The position numbers and the translations under genes are program-made. The notes beneath the pieces were generated by a model, which had not been told where the DNA came from, did no database searches, and worked only from the letters and a program-made list of their open reading frames with translations. A stretch of 64,000 bases of DNA from Enoplolaimus lenunculus (Eukaryota > Nematoda > Enoplea > Enoplida > Thoracostomopsidae): assembly GCA_030248215.1 (NCBI GenBank), contig JASANG010003405.1:124001-188000 (forward strand), given 5' to 3'. This document shows positions 44,001-49,225 of this stretch, one piece after another. Positions within the stretch are counted from its first letter, which is position 1. Every line of letters starts with the position of its first letter.

Positions 44001-46016
44001 TAACTGGAGGCAGTAGTGCAGTTGCCGCCGTAGCTGCAAGAATTGCCAGCCATGCACCAGGAACTAGCGGAGGTCACACGCAGCATCAACTCGCGGGACC
44101 TGGCGTGCCCACCGTCGCCGCTGGGTTTGGTCCTTTAACCCCGCGCACTGATGGCGCACGACGGCACGTCCTGTCGAACGTCGCAACTGGAAACAACAGC
44201 GCTGGCAATTTTTTCTTTGGCTCTAATTTTAATCTCGAAGATTTGAGTCAAATTGCCGAAGTGGGTACCGGTGGCGGAACGCCCACTGCAGTTGGAATGT
44301 TGGGTAAAGGTGAGTTGTCTCTTTACGGATTTTGGCGTGCTAACGATAAGAACTGATATATTATCGTACGGTTCCCCCACATGCTTAGGCTTAGGTTTCG
44401 AAAAAGTTTACCTATACCTATGCCTAAGCGTTTGCCTATGCCCAAACCTTAACTTAAATGTACAGGAAAAGTGTATGTGAATAATAGTGATTTACGTGAA
44501 AATATGTGAGCGTTGTAAGTTAGTATTACAACGTACTGGCTTGTAACATGTCCCGTAGTTCGAATTGGTATTTTAGTGCCGTTCGGTCCTGATGGGATGT
44601 CCACCGAAACTGGGGATGGAGGCTCTGATCTGTGTTCGCCACGGTCTCCGCTTGACGCTGGTGGTGCAATTCTGTTACCTAGTGAAAAGTCGAGTAGTCG
44701 AAAATTGCTAGAAGAACGGCGTAAATCTGTGATGAAATTGCTCGAGAAAGAAGGAATGTTTCCGTCTGGTTAGTTTAATTTTGGCCTGTGTAGTTAAATT
44801 TGGTACTACTGAGTTTCAAATGAGTAGGTGCTGCAGCATGATTGTTTGTTTGAAAACCTATTGCTTATTGATAAAAATTGTTATAAATGATAGGCACGGT
44901 AAATTTTTGGTTATATAATTTACCCTAGTTATAAACGGGTTGGACAAGGCTTGTAATAGCTGGCTTGATAGCGAACGACGGTATCCAAAAATATATTTTA
45001 CTAAACAATGGAAAAGCCTCAGCGTTACAGAGTGTTTTATATTTCATAGACTTACAAAGCAAACCATTAAATGGTGATATGAGTCGTTATACACATTGGG
45101 AAAATGACTAGAATTTTATTTATTTAATATATAGTACGTAATTTTAATTACAGGTCAAGCAGTCGCTTTGTGGCAATCGATGCATTCAGAGCTGTTTCCA
45201 AACAAACAAATGTTAACGCTGAAAATTCGTGAGGTACGGCAGAAGACAATGATGGCAGCGTCTTCAACCGTTCAAACACCGCTTACGCCATCCACTGGGG
45301 CTAATAACGGTGCCGGTGATCCGTCTACCCCTAGTCAAGCAAAAACAATAGGGTCAGTCGGTTTTGAGCAGCTCCCACGGCAACAAATAACAGAGGTAAG
45401 TGGGGCCGAAACTGCTCAGGGTCAACGAAAACGGCGTTGTTCGCTATCGGCTACGTCTCCACGAAGTGGTAGCAATGAGAGCAATAAAGAGGTAAGGCTC
45501 GGGGTGGCAAGGGACCCGCAAAACGAGGTAACAGGAATAGTTGGATCTTCTGGTCATAATCCACTTCATGTACCAGTTTCACCTGGTTGCGGTAATTTTG
45601 GCAGTCAAACCAGTTCGGCGTTTCGTCCGGTTGCTAATGTGGTGGCGTCTCAGAAAACAGCGGCTTACAAGCAACAATTTCAGTCAGGAGATCAATTAAT
45701 GACGACGAGGTCGGTAGTCCCAGGCAGTACACGCGGTGGCGGTAGTTGGGCATCACAATTTCAAACTACTGCATTGAATCAAGAAATGGAAAGCGGAAGG
45801 GTGCAGCATCCAGGGCATAGCGCACTGTTGTCGCAAGACAGAGATTTGATTCGAGGCACACGAGCAGGACTTAGTGAGACGAAAAATTCAAATTCCGGTG
45901 GAGAGCTATGTTTTAGTTCTGGCGGGTTTATAGGAAACCCAACTGGGACTGCGTTTGGGTGTGTACAAGTGACACAGGCTGTACAGCAGCAACCAGTAAC
46001 GGCAAAAACTTTGTAA
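13367..46016 (+). CDS. cic: capicua transcriptional repressor, 32-exon gene model with two HMG boxes
   Basis: Capicua is an HMG-box repressor that silences receptor-tyrosine-kinase target genes until ERK signalling relieves it. It binds TGAATGAA-type octamers using its HMG box together with the C1 motif, and in animals it partners ataxin-1 family proteins. Landmarks seen here in the expected order are the CIC-L Cys/His block, [19 protein letters not shown] box, C1 ([13 protein letters not shown]) and the C-terminal LKIREVRQK segment. I chained 32 exons at GT/AG sites. The coding sum is 13,896 nt, divisible by three, giving about 4,631 residues against about 2,500 for human CIC-L. Two complete HMG boxes are present. 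Exons 23-24 are the weakest joins. The gene may be spliced into isoforms; the single chain is my inference. No Tudor-like N-terminal domain of vertebrate CIC-L was recognised. Confidence 0.9.
14300..15715 (+). CDS. cic: capicua exon 2, CIC-L Cys/His block
   Basis: 472 codons entered in phase 1 after TTTTTACAG. Around residues 350-383 of the model lies [20 protein letters not shown], continuing into [13 protein letters not shown], which is almost word for word the block specific to the long CIC isoform. Cys360-x4-Cys365-x9-Cys375-x2-His378 could bind zinc (inference). The rest is Ser/Pro/Gly-rich. It ends with a Gln run (REQQQQQFL) and donor ACAG|GTAAGC, phase 1. Confidence 0.92.
17957..18036. 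repeat. (GTT)n microsatellite in intron
   Basis: Interrupted GTT run with GTTCTT and GTTTTG variants. It is the reverse complement of the CAA runs that form Gln and Thr tracts in capicua exons, but here it is intronic. Confidence 0.85.
18476..18870. mobile_element. hAT-like MITE, family D, diverged
   Basis: Starts CAGGATGCAACCGGAATTC and ends TTTACATCCTG, with subterminal GATTCCGATT phrases replacing the GGTTCCGG of its relatives. Flanks TATACCCA and TATGCACC match at five of eight positions, so the target duplication is decayed. Confidence 0.65.
18890..19082. mobile_element. ACTTAAGT-family element, partial
   Basis: Shares AAGCAAAACTATT, TTGTTATGA and TATTTACTTAAGTCGGCGAC wording with the elements at 28341 and 49140. 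Non-coding. Borders are approximate. Confidence 0.5.
19115..19242 (+). CDS. cic: capicua exon 3
   Basis: Acceptor TTATTTTCAG, phase 1 in, phase 0 out at GGACAG|GTAAAG. Encodes [16 protein letters not shown] and a Ser-rich tail. No domain recognised; supported by frame continuity and splice sites. Confidence 0.7.
19695..19875 (+). CDS. cic: capicua exon 4
   Basis: Acceptor GCATGTTCAG, phase 0 in, phase 1 out at GCCAG|GTAAGA. Encodes [20 protein letters not shown] and further [10 protein letters not shown]. No domain recognised. Confidence 0.7.
20669..22027 (+). CDS. cic: capicua exon 5, long disordered exon
   Basis: 453 codons, phase 1 in and out, donor TTACG|GTAAGA. Composition is rich in Ser, Arg, Gly and acidic residues, with [18 protein letters not shown] basic/Ser stretches that could be kinase sites (inference). 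No domain recognised. The uninterrupted frame in AT-rich DNA supports coding. Confidence 0.85.
22592..22795 (+). CDS. cic: capicua exon 6, ataxin-1-binding-type motif
   Basis: Residues about 1217-1225 read PWHALIPFL, matching the PWHSLVPFL of human CIC, which lies in the short N-terminal segment that binds the AXH domain of ataxin-1. Phase 1 in (TGCGATTTTAG) and phase 1 out (GGCATTG|GTAAGG). In vertebrates this segment is also near the start of the short isoform, so an internal promoter upstream is possible but not seen. Confidence 0.9.
23790..24155 (+). CDS. cic: capicua exon 7
   Basis: Acceptor GTTTATTTAAG, phase 1 in and out (GGGGCTG|GTAAGT). Encodes [18 protein letters not shown] and a basic, Ser-rich remainder. 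No domain recognised. Confidence 0.75.
24499..24782 (+). CDS. cic: capicua exon 8, acidic and KRRTKSL segment (cassette A, first exon)
   Basis: Opens [15 protein letters not shown], comparable to human ETESDHDDAF, and ends with [13 protein letters not shown], comparable to human GKRRTQSLSAL just before the HMG box. A Thr-rich stretch lies between. Phase 1 in, phase 0 out at AATGAG|GTTTGT. Exon 15 is its counterpart in the second cassette and uses the same GTTTGTT donor. Confidence 0.9.
25477..25731 (+). CDS. cic: capicua exon 9, HMG box A N-terminal part
   Basis: HMG core at 25558-25731 (residues 1512-1569): [20 protein letters not shown], then [20 protein letters not shown]. This is the capicua-type HMG box that binds the DNA minor groove. 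Phase 0 in and out, donor TCACAG|GTTAGT. It keeps the Thr of DNRTVSK found in fly and human capicua. At nucleotide level it is 156/174 identical to box B. Confidence 0.96.
26125..26227 (+). CDS. cic: capicua exon 10, HMG box A C-terminal part
   Basis: Encodes [20 protein letters not shown]. The human equivalent is [20 protein letters not shown], so box A differs at several positions of helix 3 and the basic tail. Phase 0 in (CTGTTTCAG), phase 1 out (GCGAAAA|GTATGT). Confidence 0.93.
26487..26522 (+). CDS. cic: capicua exon 11, 36-nt microexon
   Basis: Encodes only about a dozen residues ([11 protein letters not shown]). Acceptor ATTGTTTTCAG, donor GGCACAG|GTATGA, phase 1 in and out, so it can be included or skipped without shifting frame. 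Exon 18 is similarly tiny and sits at the same place after box B. Confidence 0.6.
27025..27807 (+). CDS. cic: capicua exon 12, segment following HMG box A
   Basis: Contains [20 protein letters not shown] and [17 protein letters not shown], which resembles the human post-HMG stretch RPRAFSHSGV...LQELTQMVSG. The open frame runs to a stop at 27834, but a good donor at CGAA|GTATGT (27808) gives phase 1 and fits the next exon. Without splicing there the protein would end here, a possible short box-A-only isoform (inference). Confidence 0.8.
28071..28320. mobile_element. GTCTCGGT-rich inverted element
   Basis: Left end CATAGGTCTCGATA, right end GAGACCGCTATCCCTG, with GTCTCGGTTTTT and its complement inside. 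Relatives, mostly fragments, occur near 12610, 16070 and 19500. Ends look hAT-like but no clear target duplication is visible. Confidence 0.5.
28341..28610. mobile_element. ACTTAAGT-family element
   Basis: Multiple ACTTAAGT and TTAAGTAAAT phrases at both ends, and a middle with AAGCAAAACTATTGC and GTTATGACAATGG. Same family as 48905-49225 and 55380-55705, where ends TGGCTGGGTTTTCGAAA and its complement are visible. Confidence 0.6.
28780..28974 (+). CDS. cic: capicua exon 13
   Basis: Acceptor CTTTTTTAAG, phase 1 in and out (ATGAAAG|GTAATT). Encodes [17 protein letters not shown] and [13 protein letters not shown]. No domain recognised; supported by frame and splice sites. Confidence 0.7.
29506..30594 (+). 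CDS. cic: capicua exon 14
   Basis: 363 codons, phase 1 in (GCCGTTTTAG) and out (TTAGCTG|GTTAGT). Gln/Ser/Ala/Gly-rich. A stretch [20 protein letters not shown] resembles [20 protein letters not shown] in exon 23, the only clear internal similarity outside the HMG cassettes. No recognised domain. Confidence 0.85.
30836..31095 (+). CDS. cic: capicua exon 15, KRRARSL segment (cassette B, first exon)
   Basis: Ends with [18 protein letters not shown] and KSPRK, matching the pre-HMG segment of human CIC and the end of exon 8. I chose the acceptor GTTGATATTTTAG because it restores phase 1; the open frame itself extends upstream to 30775. Phase 0 out at GGAAG|GTTTGT, the same donor form as exon 8. 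Confidence 0.85.
31444..31686 (+). CDS. cic: capicua exon 16, HMG box B N-terminal part
   Basis: HMG core at 31513-31686 (residues 2415-2472), identical to box A except Ala for Thr in DNRAVSK and YHN for YYD. Preceded by a Thr/Pro linker ([12 protein letters not shown]). Phase 0 in (TTGTTATAG), phase 0 out at TCACAG|GTTAGT, the same junction as exon 9. Confidence 0.96.
32206..32344 (+). CDS. cic: capicua exon 17, HMG box B C-terminal part
   Basis: Encodes [20 protein letters not shown], nearly identical to the human tail, followed by a Ser-rich stretch. Phase 0 in (GCCTGTCTTCAG), phase 1 out (ACGAAAG|GTATTC). Helix 3 and the tail are therefore conserved in box B but not in box A. Confidence 0.95.
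32607..32933. mobile_element. CAAGAGTG-ended MITE, family E, in capicua intron
   Basis: Ends CAAGAGTGTGTGATCACTCT and CATCCACTCTTG, flanked by TTAATAT on both sides (32600-32606, 32934-32940), a perfect 7-bp duplication. The interior has ATGTACCCGGCACGCGTTGC in both orientations and runs of C and G. 327 bp, non-coding. Confidence 0.85.
32989..33048 (+). CDS. cic: capicua exon 18, small exon after box B
   Basis: 20 codons ([19 protein letters not shown]), acceptor TTCTGTTTTAG, donor TTTTGTG|GTAAGC, phase 1 in and out. It occupies the same position after box B that exon 11 has after box A. Confidence 0.65.
33352..34150 (+). CDS. cic: capicua exon 19, 123-residue Gln/His tract
   Basis: Phase 1 in (GTCTAATTTAG), phase 2 out (ACAAAG|GTAAGC). 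Codons 33414-33782 encode 123 residues that are nearly all Gln, broken by a few Leu, Pro, Glu and His. CAA and CAG are mixed, so the DNA is not a pure repeat. The remainder ([19 protein letters not shown], then a Ser/Pro-rich end with [11 protein letters not shown]) looks like ordinary coding sequence. Antisense Leu/Val frames are shadows. Confidence 0.88.
34580..34932. mobile_element. hAT-like MITE, family D, in capicua intron
   Basis: Flanked by a perfect 8-bp duplication ATGTAATG (34572-34579 and 34933-34940). Ends CAGGGAATAATTCCGG and GGTTGCACCCCG. The middle is the reverse complement of the 11852 copy. 353 bp, non-coding. Confidence 0.9.
35016..35257 (+). CDS. cic: capicua exon 20, with a second possible donor
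   Basis: Phase 2 in (TAATTTTTTTAG). Encodes [20 protein letters not shown]. Donor GCAG|GTAAGC at 35258 or AGCG|GTAAGT at 35300; both give phase 1 and differ by 42 nt (14 codons). Confidence 0.75.
35593..36222 (+). CDS. cic: capicua exon 21, Gln-rich
   Basis: Phase 1 in (GTGCGGTTATAG) and out (TTTGCAG|GTAAGT). Encodes [13 protein letters not shown] followed by a Gln run of mixed CAA/CAG, then hydrophobic/Ser-rich sequence. No domain recognised. Confidence 0.82.
36894..37028 (+). CDS. cic: capicua exon 22
   Basis: Encodes [20 protein letters not shown] and further residues predicted to favour a helix. Phase 1 in (ATACGTTTTAG) and out (GCTTCGG|GTTAGT). No domain recognised. Confidence 0.7.
37446..38044 (+). 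CDS. cic: capicua exon 23 (3' border uncertain)
   Basis: Phase 1 in (GTATTTTTAG). Contains [20 protein letters not shown], similar to a stretch of exon 14, and a Gln/His tract near its end. The frame stays open to a stop at 38117. I placed the donor at AATAAA|GTGAAA because it yields phase 0 for the next exons, but this donor is weak and another join is possible. Confidence 0.6.
38305..38439 (+). CDS. cic: possible capicua exon 24
   Basis: 45 codons ([20 protein letters not shown]) between acceptor ATTATTTAG and donor TGTAAG|GTAGGA, phase 0 in and out. Skipping it leaves the frame intact. Support is only the splice sites and frame. Confidence 0.35.
38658..38730 (+). CDS. cic: capicua exon 25
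   Basis: Encodes [20 protein letters not shown]. Only phase 0 entry is open, exit is phase 1 at TCTCTTG|GTAAGT. Small and without a recognised domain. Confidence 0.55.
38972..39443 (+). CDS. cic: capicua exon 26, Gln tract
   Basis: Phase 1 in (ATTTTTTTCAG), phase 2 out (GAAATAAG|GTATGT). Contains TTTTDTT, a Pro-rich stretch ([18 protein letters not shown]) and a Gln tract of over 20 residues. Antisense Cys-rich frames are shadows of the repeat. Confidence 0.8.
39675..40365. repeat. ~155-175 bp tandem repeat in capicua intron 26
   Basis: About four units marked by GGGTGCGAGGAAT (near 39785, 39960, 40115, 40270), each also holding CAAAACCGATAA, TTAGCTAATAGC and ATTTGCATATTAGC. The last two units are most alike. 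Non-coding. Confidence 0.85.
40684..42023 (+). CDS. cic: capicua exon 27, poly-Thr tract
   Basis: Phase 2 in (TTGTTTTTAG), phase 1 out at CATTTGA|GTATGT. Codons 41012-41077 are 22 consecutive ACA Thr codons, i.e. a CAA-type repeat read in another frame than in exon 19. The rest is Ser/Thr/Pro-rich, with [19 protein letters not shown] and [13 protein letters not shown]. No domain recognised. Confidence 0.85.
42515..42734 (+). CDS. cic: capicua exon 28, lead-in to C1
   Basis: Ends [18 protein letters not shown], aligning with human PPPLKKTFDSVDNRVLSEV. Phase 1 in (TTTATTGTAG), phase 2 out (ATCG|GTAAGT). It includes [18 protein letters not shown]. Confidence 0.88.
43400..43539 (+). CDS. cic: capicua exon 29, C1 motif
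   Basis: [18 protein letters not shown], then [15 protein letters not shown], matching human VLSEVDFEERFAELPEF and SPRAILGSYRKKRK. In known capicua proteins C1 works with the HMG box in DNA binding. Only one C1 was found although there are two HMG boxes. Phase 2 in (GTTTTTCAG), phase 1 out (CTTT|GTAAGT). Confidence 0.95.
43869..44309 (+). CDS. cic: capicua exon 30
   Basis: [12 protein letters not shown] and [13 protein letters not shown] correspond loosely to human EPNTPKSAK and GDIFTFDRTG. Phase 1 in (AATTTTAG) and out (GTAAAG|GTGAGT). A second donor six bases upstream (TTGG|GTAAAG) would also keep phase. Confidence 0.85.
44577..44768 (+). CDS. cic: capicua exon 31, conserved C-terminal segment
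   Basis: VPFGPDGM at the start and [20 protein letters not shown] at the end align with human [29 protein letters not shown]. Phase 1 in (TATTTTAG) and out (CGTCTG|GTTAGT). Confidence 0.93.
45154..46016 (+). CDS. cic: capicua exon 32, terminal exon with stop
   Basis: [20 protein letters not shown] followed by [14 protein letters not shown] matches human AAFQARYADIFPSKV and [14 protein letters not shown]. The remainder is low-complexity and ends at TAA 46014-46016. Phase 1 in (TTTTAATTACAG). A degraded inverted copy of this exon lies at 52034-52854. Confidence 0.93.
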
Positions 46017-46167
46017 AAATTATTTTATTTTACAGTTTAAATTTTTAATGTTTTCTGGTGCATAGCTACAACGGTTGATTGGGGATTATGGTACGACAGC
46101 TCAAACGAGCAGATTTCTAGTGACTAACACTTCTGGTATATTGCGGAGTTGTAGCGAAAAGTTTGCA

Positions 46168-46242
46168 TGGTTGTGTGGCTCAGTGGTAGAGCAGCGTAGC
46201 GGTATTCATACGCGTCGGGTTCGCGTCTCACCACCCGCAACA
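46168..46242 (+). repeat. tRNA-like unit (SINE head or tRNA pseudogene)
   Basis: GTGGCTCAGTGGTAGAGCAG fits an A box and D arm, GGGTTCGCGTC fits a B box, and GGTTGTG can pair with CACCACC as an acceptor stem. The anticodon loop and T stem do not form normally, so a working tRNA is unlikely. A CAACAACAAC tail follows, as in some SINEs. An inverted copy lies at about 51810-51885. Confidence 0.6.
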
Positions 46243-46679
46243 ACAACAAATTTTTTGTCAAAGACTCTGTTTGGTACTTTATTAAAATTAACACTGAAGA
46301 TCATGTTGGTCTTGTCATAGGGGTACTAATTTCGGAGTAGGAAGGCGGCTTTCAAACTTATTGTAGTCCAGTTACCGTCTTTTTTAAAGGTGACGGGCAT
46401 AACGAATCGAAGAAAAAAGACAAATTGAATTATGGTATGTTTCGTTTGAAGGTCGATAAAAATTAAATTAATATAATACATTCGTGGATAACGCGGTATA
46501 ACTTTATAGTAGAAGCTTACTTTAGCTTACAAAAATGACGCAAACAGATCAGGCTGGAGATGTAGTTTAAACCTTCTTACGTCTGTAATGGTGCAACGGA
46601 CTTAAAACGTATTGTTGTTATTGCTGACTAGTTCAAAAAAGTTACAAACGCTTGCAGTAAGATTGGCAAATTGTTAAAC

Positions 46680-46966
46680 CAAGAGTGCATGATGCAAGAG
46701 TGTGCAACACTTGGGGCTCCGCATGGTACAAAATGTACCACCGGGCGTTGCGTTTTTGGCCGACTCCCCCTTGTTCAGAGGAGCTCGCTATCACATGAAT
46801 ACTCTAAATGAAACTGGGAGCATGTTTGATAACGCATAAATAAAATGTACCCCCACCCCTCGTAAAGGGCGGTAGGGCAAAAAGCAACGCGTGCCGGGTA
46901 CAATATTTTATTAATAAAATTTAACCAGTTTCATACTCTTTTTGAAATATGCATCATCCACTCTTG
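46680..46966. mobile_element. CAAGAGTG-ended MITE, family E
   Basis: Ends CAAGAGTGCATGATGCAAGA and GCATCATCCACTCTTG, with GTTAAAC on both sides (46673-46679, 46967-46973). Related to 32607-32933. Equivalent copies lie inverted at about 51085-51371 and direct at 53251-53537. Confidence 0.8.
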
Positions 46967-46973
46967 GTTAAAC

Positions 46974-47276
46974 CAAGAGTCGACAATGACTCTTTACAAG
47001 AGTGTGCAACTGGGCACATTCTGTGTAGAAAAAATGTACCCGACACGCGTTGCGTTTTTGCCTTACCCCGTTAGGGGTTACAACCAGTGCGAACCATGAC
47101 ACTTTATGTATGCGGCGTCAAACACGCAAACCCTTATAGTTAAATTTACGTGTATTCATGTAATAGCGACCCCCCTCTAAACGTGGGGGTCGGCCAAAAA
47201 CGCAACGCGGGGTAGTACATTTTATACCATGCGATACCACAAGACTTGCACACTCTTGTTATTATCCACTCTTGGG
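46974..47276. mobile_element. CAAGAGTC-ended MITE, family E, adjacent copy
   Basis: Begins directly after the GTTAAAC that ends the previous element, and is itself followed by GTTAAAC at 47277-47283, so two elements sit head to tail sharing one target sequence. Contains TGTACCCGACACGCGTTGCG. Inverted copy at about 50777-51077, direct copy at 53545-53847. Confidence 0.78.
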
Positions 47277-47514
47277 GTTAAACTAACCAGTGAGTATGCA
47301 ATATGATTGTGAAATTTTTTAAAATTCACGATCTTATTATTTTATTCTGTATAGTGGCGATGGAAACAGTGCTTACAGATAATAGTGGAAAATTAAGCCT
47401 GCATCTCGCGTTGATTTTTTTGTCGCGAGTTACCACGCCGTATCACTTATTTCGCTGTGTAGTATAGTTGCAAGTATTTGAATACTGGACACTAATTTGA
47501 TGTATTGATTTCGT

Positions 47515-47705
47515 GGCCAATGTTACTTTAACGGGTGTAACAGTAGATTAAGCGTATCACTAAGCCTACACCTAAACGTTGCAAAAATGTGTTCCTAAGC
47601 CTAAGCCGAAGCCTAAGCAAAAAATAATGTAATTTAGAATCTAAACGTACTCTTTTATAGACCCACCAGAAACCTGGACGGTCCTTAAAGAAACATGGGC
47701 CGATT
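47515..47705. repeat. CCTAAG-hexamer interspersed repeat
   Basis: CCTAAGCCTAAGCCGAAGCC then TAAGCAAAAAATAATG, then a tail ending ACATGGGCCGATTTT. Same family as 58700-58925. Inverted copy at about 50340-50535 and direct copy at about 54060-54265 belong to the large rearrangement. Confidence 0.65.
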
Positions 47706-48280
47706 TTGCTAGGAAATGGAAACGTTTATTTTTAATACTGTGTTATAAAATAATGCCATTATTAATTGAGTAGCGTGTTTTAGATGCAGCCACTGTACGT
47801 TTGTTTTGATACATATTAAGTGGTGGATGGTGCTGATGGATAGGTTTGGCGCGGTCAATTCTGTTTTCAACAGCCAATAGTGGTTTTTTGTTCTGCGCTC
47901 GCCCAAGCCAAGTCATATTGTTGGATGAAGCCATTACTTGTTACATGGGTTGCGAAATGGTATTTTTTTTATTTATAGTTTAATTCCAATTCGTATTATA
48001 CCTTATTATTTGTAAAGTTGTAATTAATTTTCCGTTATAATGTTAATATTATGAGTTTTTTTTGATATTAGAAGAGAGTAAGCCGTCATTTTGTACTATT
48101 TGCGAGAATGTGCTTTCTCTTTCAACAGAAAAGTTAGTTAAAAATGTAGAAAAAATCAATAGTCTCCTATAACACCTAGTTTCGCCTTTGGTAGGCATTT
48201 AAAACATGCGCGTTTCTTTCATTTTTTATTAAATTTTCTTTAATTTTGTTTGCTTCAGTTTTTCACCACTCATTTATTTT

Positions 48281-48560
48281 TTGTTAAAGAGTCATTGTGA
48301 TTCTTATTTTAATAAAAGTGATGGTGATTTTTCAAAAATATGTTTTTATTCAATGGTTTTAAATTTGTATGAAGAGAAAAATGTACCTCGCACGAAAATA
48401 ACGTTGCTTACCGGAAAACGTAATTCTGGCTCTATTAAAATAACATTGCTCTACCGGAAAACTAATTCTGGCTCATCTAAAATACCCATTGTTAACGGAA
48501 CGTAATTCTGGCTCCATCCTAAAATACCATTGCTCTACCGGAAATATTCTGGCTCCATCC
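48281..48560 (-). repeat. degenerate stretch of the 47-bp minisatellite, reversed
   Basis: From about 48400, phrases such as CTCTACCGGAAAACTAATTC and TTCTGGCTCCATCCTAAAAT are the reverse complement of the unit at 56028-57382, but with many gaps and irregular spacing. This is where the inverted arm should reach the array. Confidence 0.7.
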
Positions 48561-48904
48561 TCCCCACCAAAACCCACTAACAACCTATATCCTAACAACC
48601 TCTAAGATCATACAATACAGAATTAATTTTACCTTACCGATAGACTTCTCTTTGGAGTTGGCGTAGTTCTGCAACCAAACAAATACTTATTATTTACAAC
48701 AGAAACCGTATCGCAAAACTGGCAGCGTCACCCACCACACAAATATTACTTGTTAATACGTAGAATCCATCATTAATGAACAATTTGATCGATATCAAAA
48801 ATATGATTGAAAAAGAATAAATATGTAAGCTGTTAAATAAAAAAATTTTACGCTTGCAAAATAGAACGTAATATTTAAAAAAATTTCACCGTAACAATCT
48901 ACAG

Positions 48905-49225
48905 TGGCTGGGTTTTCGAAACCGTACTTAGAGTACGACTTAGTACTTAAGCACGTGTTAAGTAATTACTTTGCCATTTTGTTGCTTTTTATGAGCTTAC
49001 TAATTAAGCTAAGTAAATACTTAAGTCGATGAATAAATTTGAGCGGTTACAAATTTACCATTTATTCAGGCATACTAACCTTTCTTGTTATGACAACGGC
49101 CAACATTAGCATTTATTTGTTTTTGCTCGAAAATTTACGTATTTACTTAAGTCGGTGACTTAAGTAATTACTTAAGTATAATTTAGATAAATACTTAAGT
49201 ATGATTTCTGAAACATAGCCAGTGT
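48905..49225. mobile_element. ACTTAAGT-family element within the inverted arm
   Basis: Ends CAGTGGCTGGGTTTTCGAAA and TTCTGAAACATAGCCAGTG, with repeated ACTTAAGT inside. Its mirror copy is at 55380-55705. Related elements lie in capicua introns at 18890 and 28341. Confidence 0.7.

Larger units (their letters stand above)
45133..47965 (+). repeat. forward arm of the 3' rearrangement (copy 1)
   Basis: From just upstream of the capicua terminal exon through its flank. An inverted copy occupies about 50090-52872, and the part from 46300 on is repeated directly at about 52873-54530. Copy 1 looks the least accurate near 46880-46945, where copies 2 and 3 agree with each other. It contains a tRNA-like unit and two family E elements. 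Confidence 0.9.

Noticed and set aside
46075-46320. 81-codon frame MIGDYGTTAQTS...
   Set aside because: It runs through the tRNA-like unit and its CAA tail and appears again only in the inverted copy.
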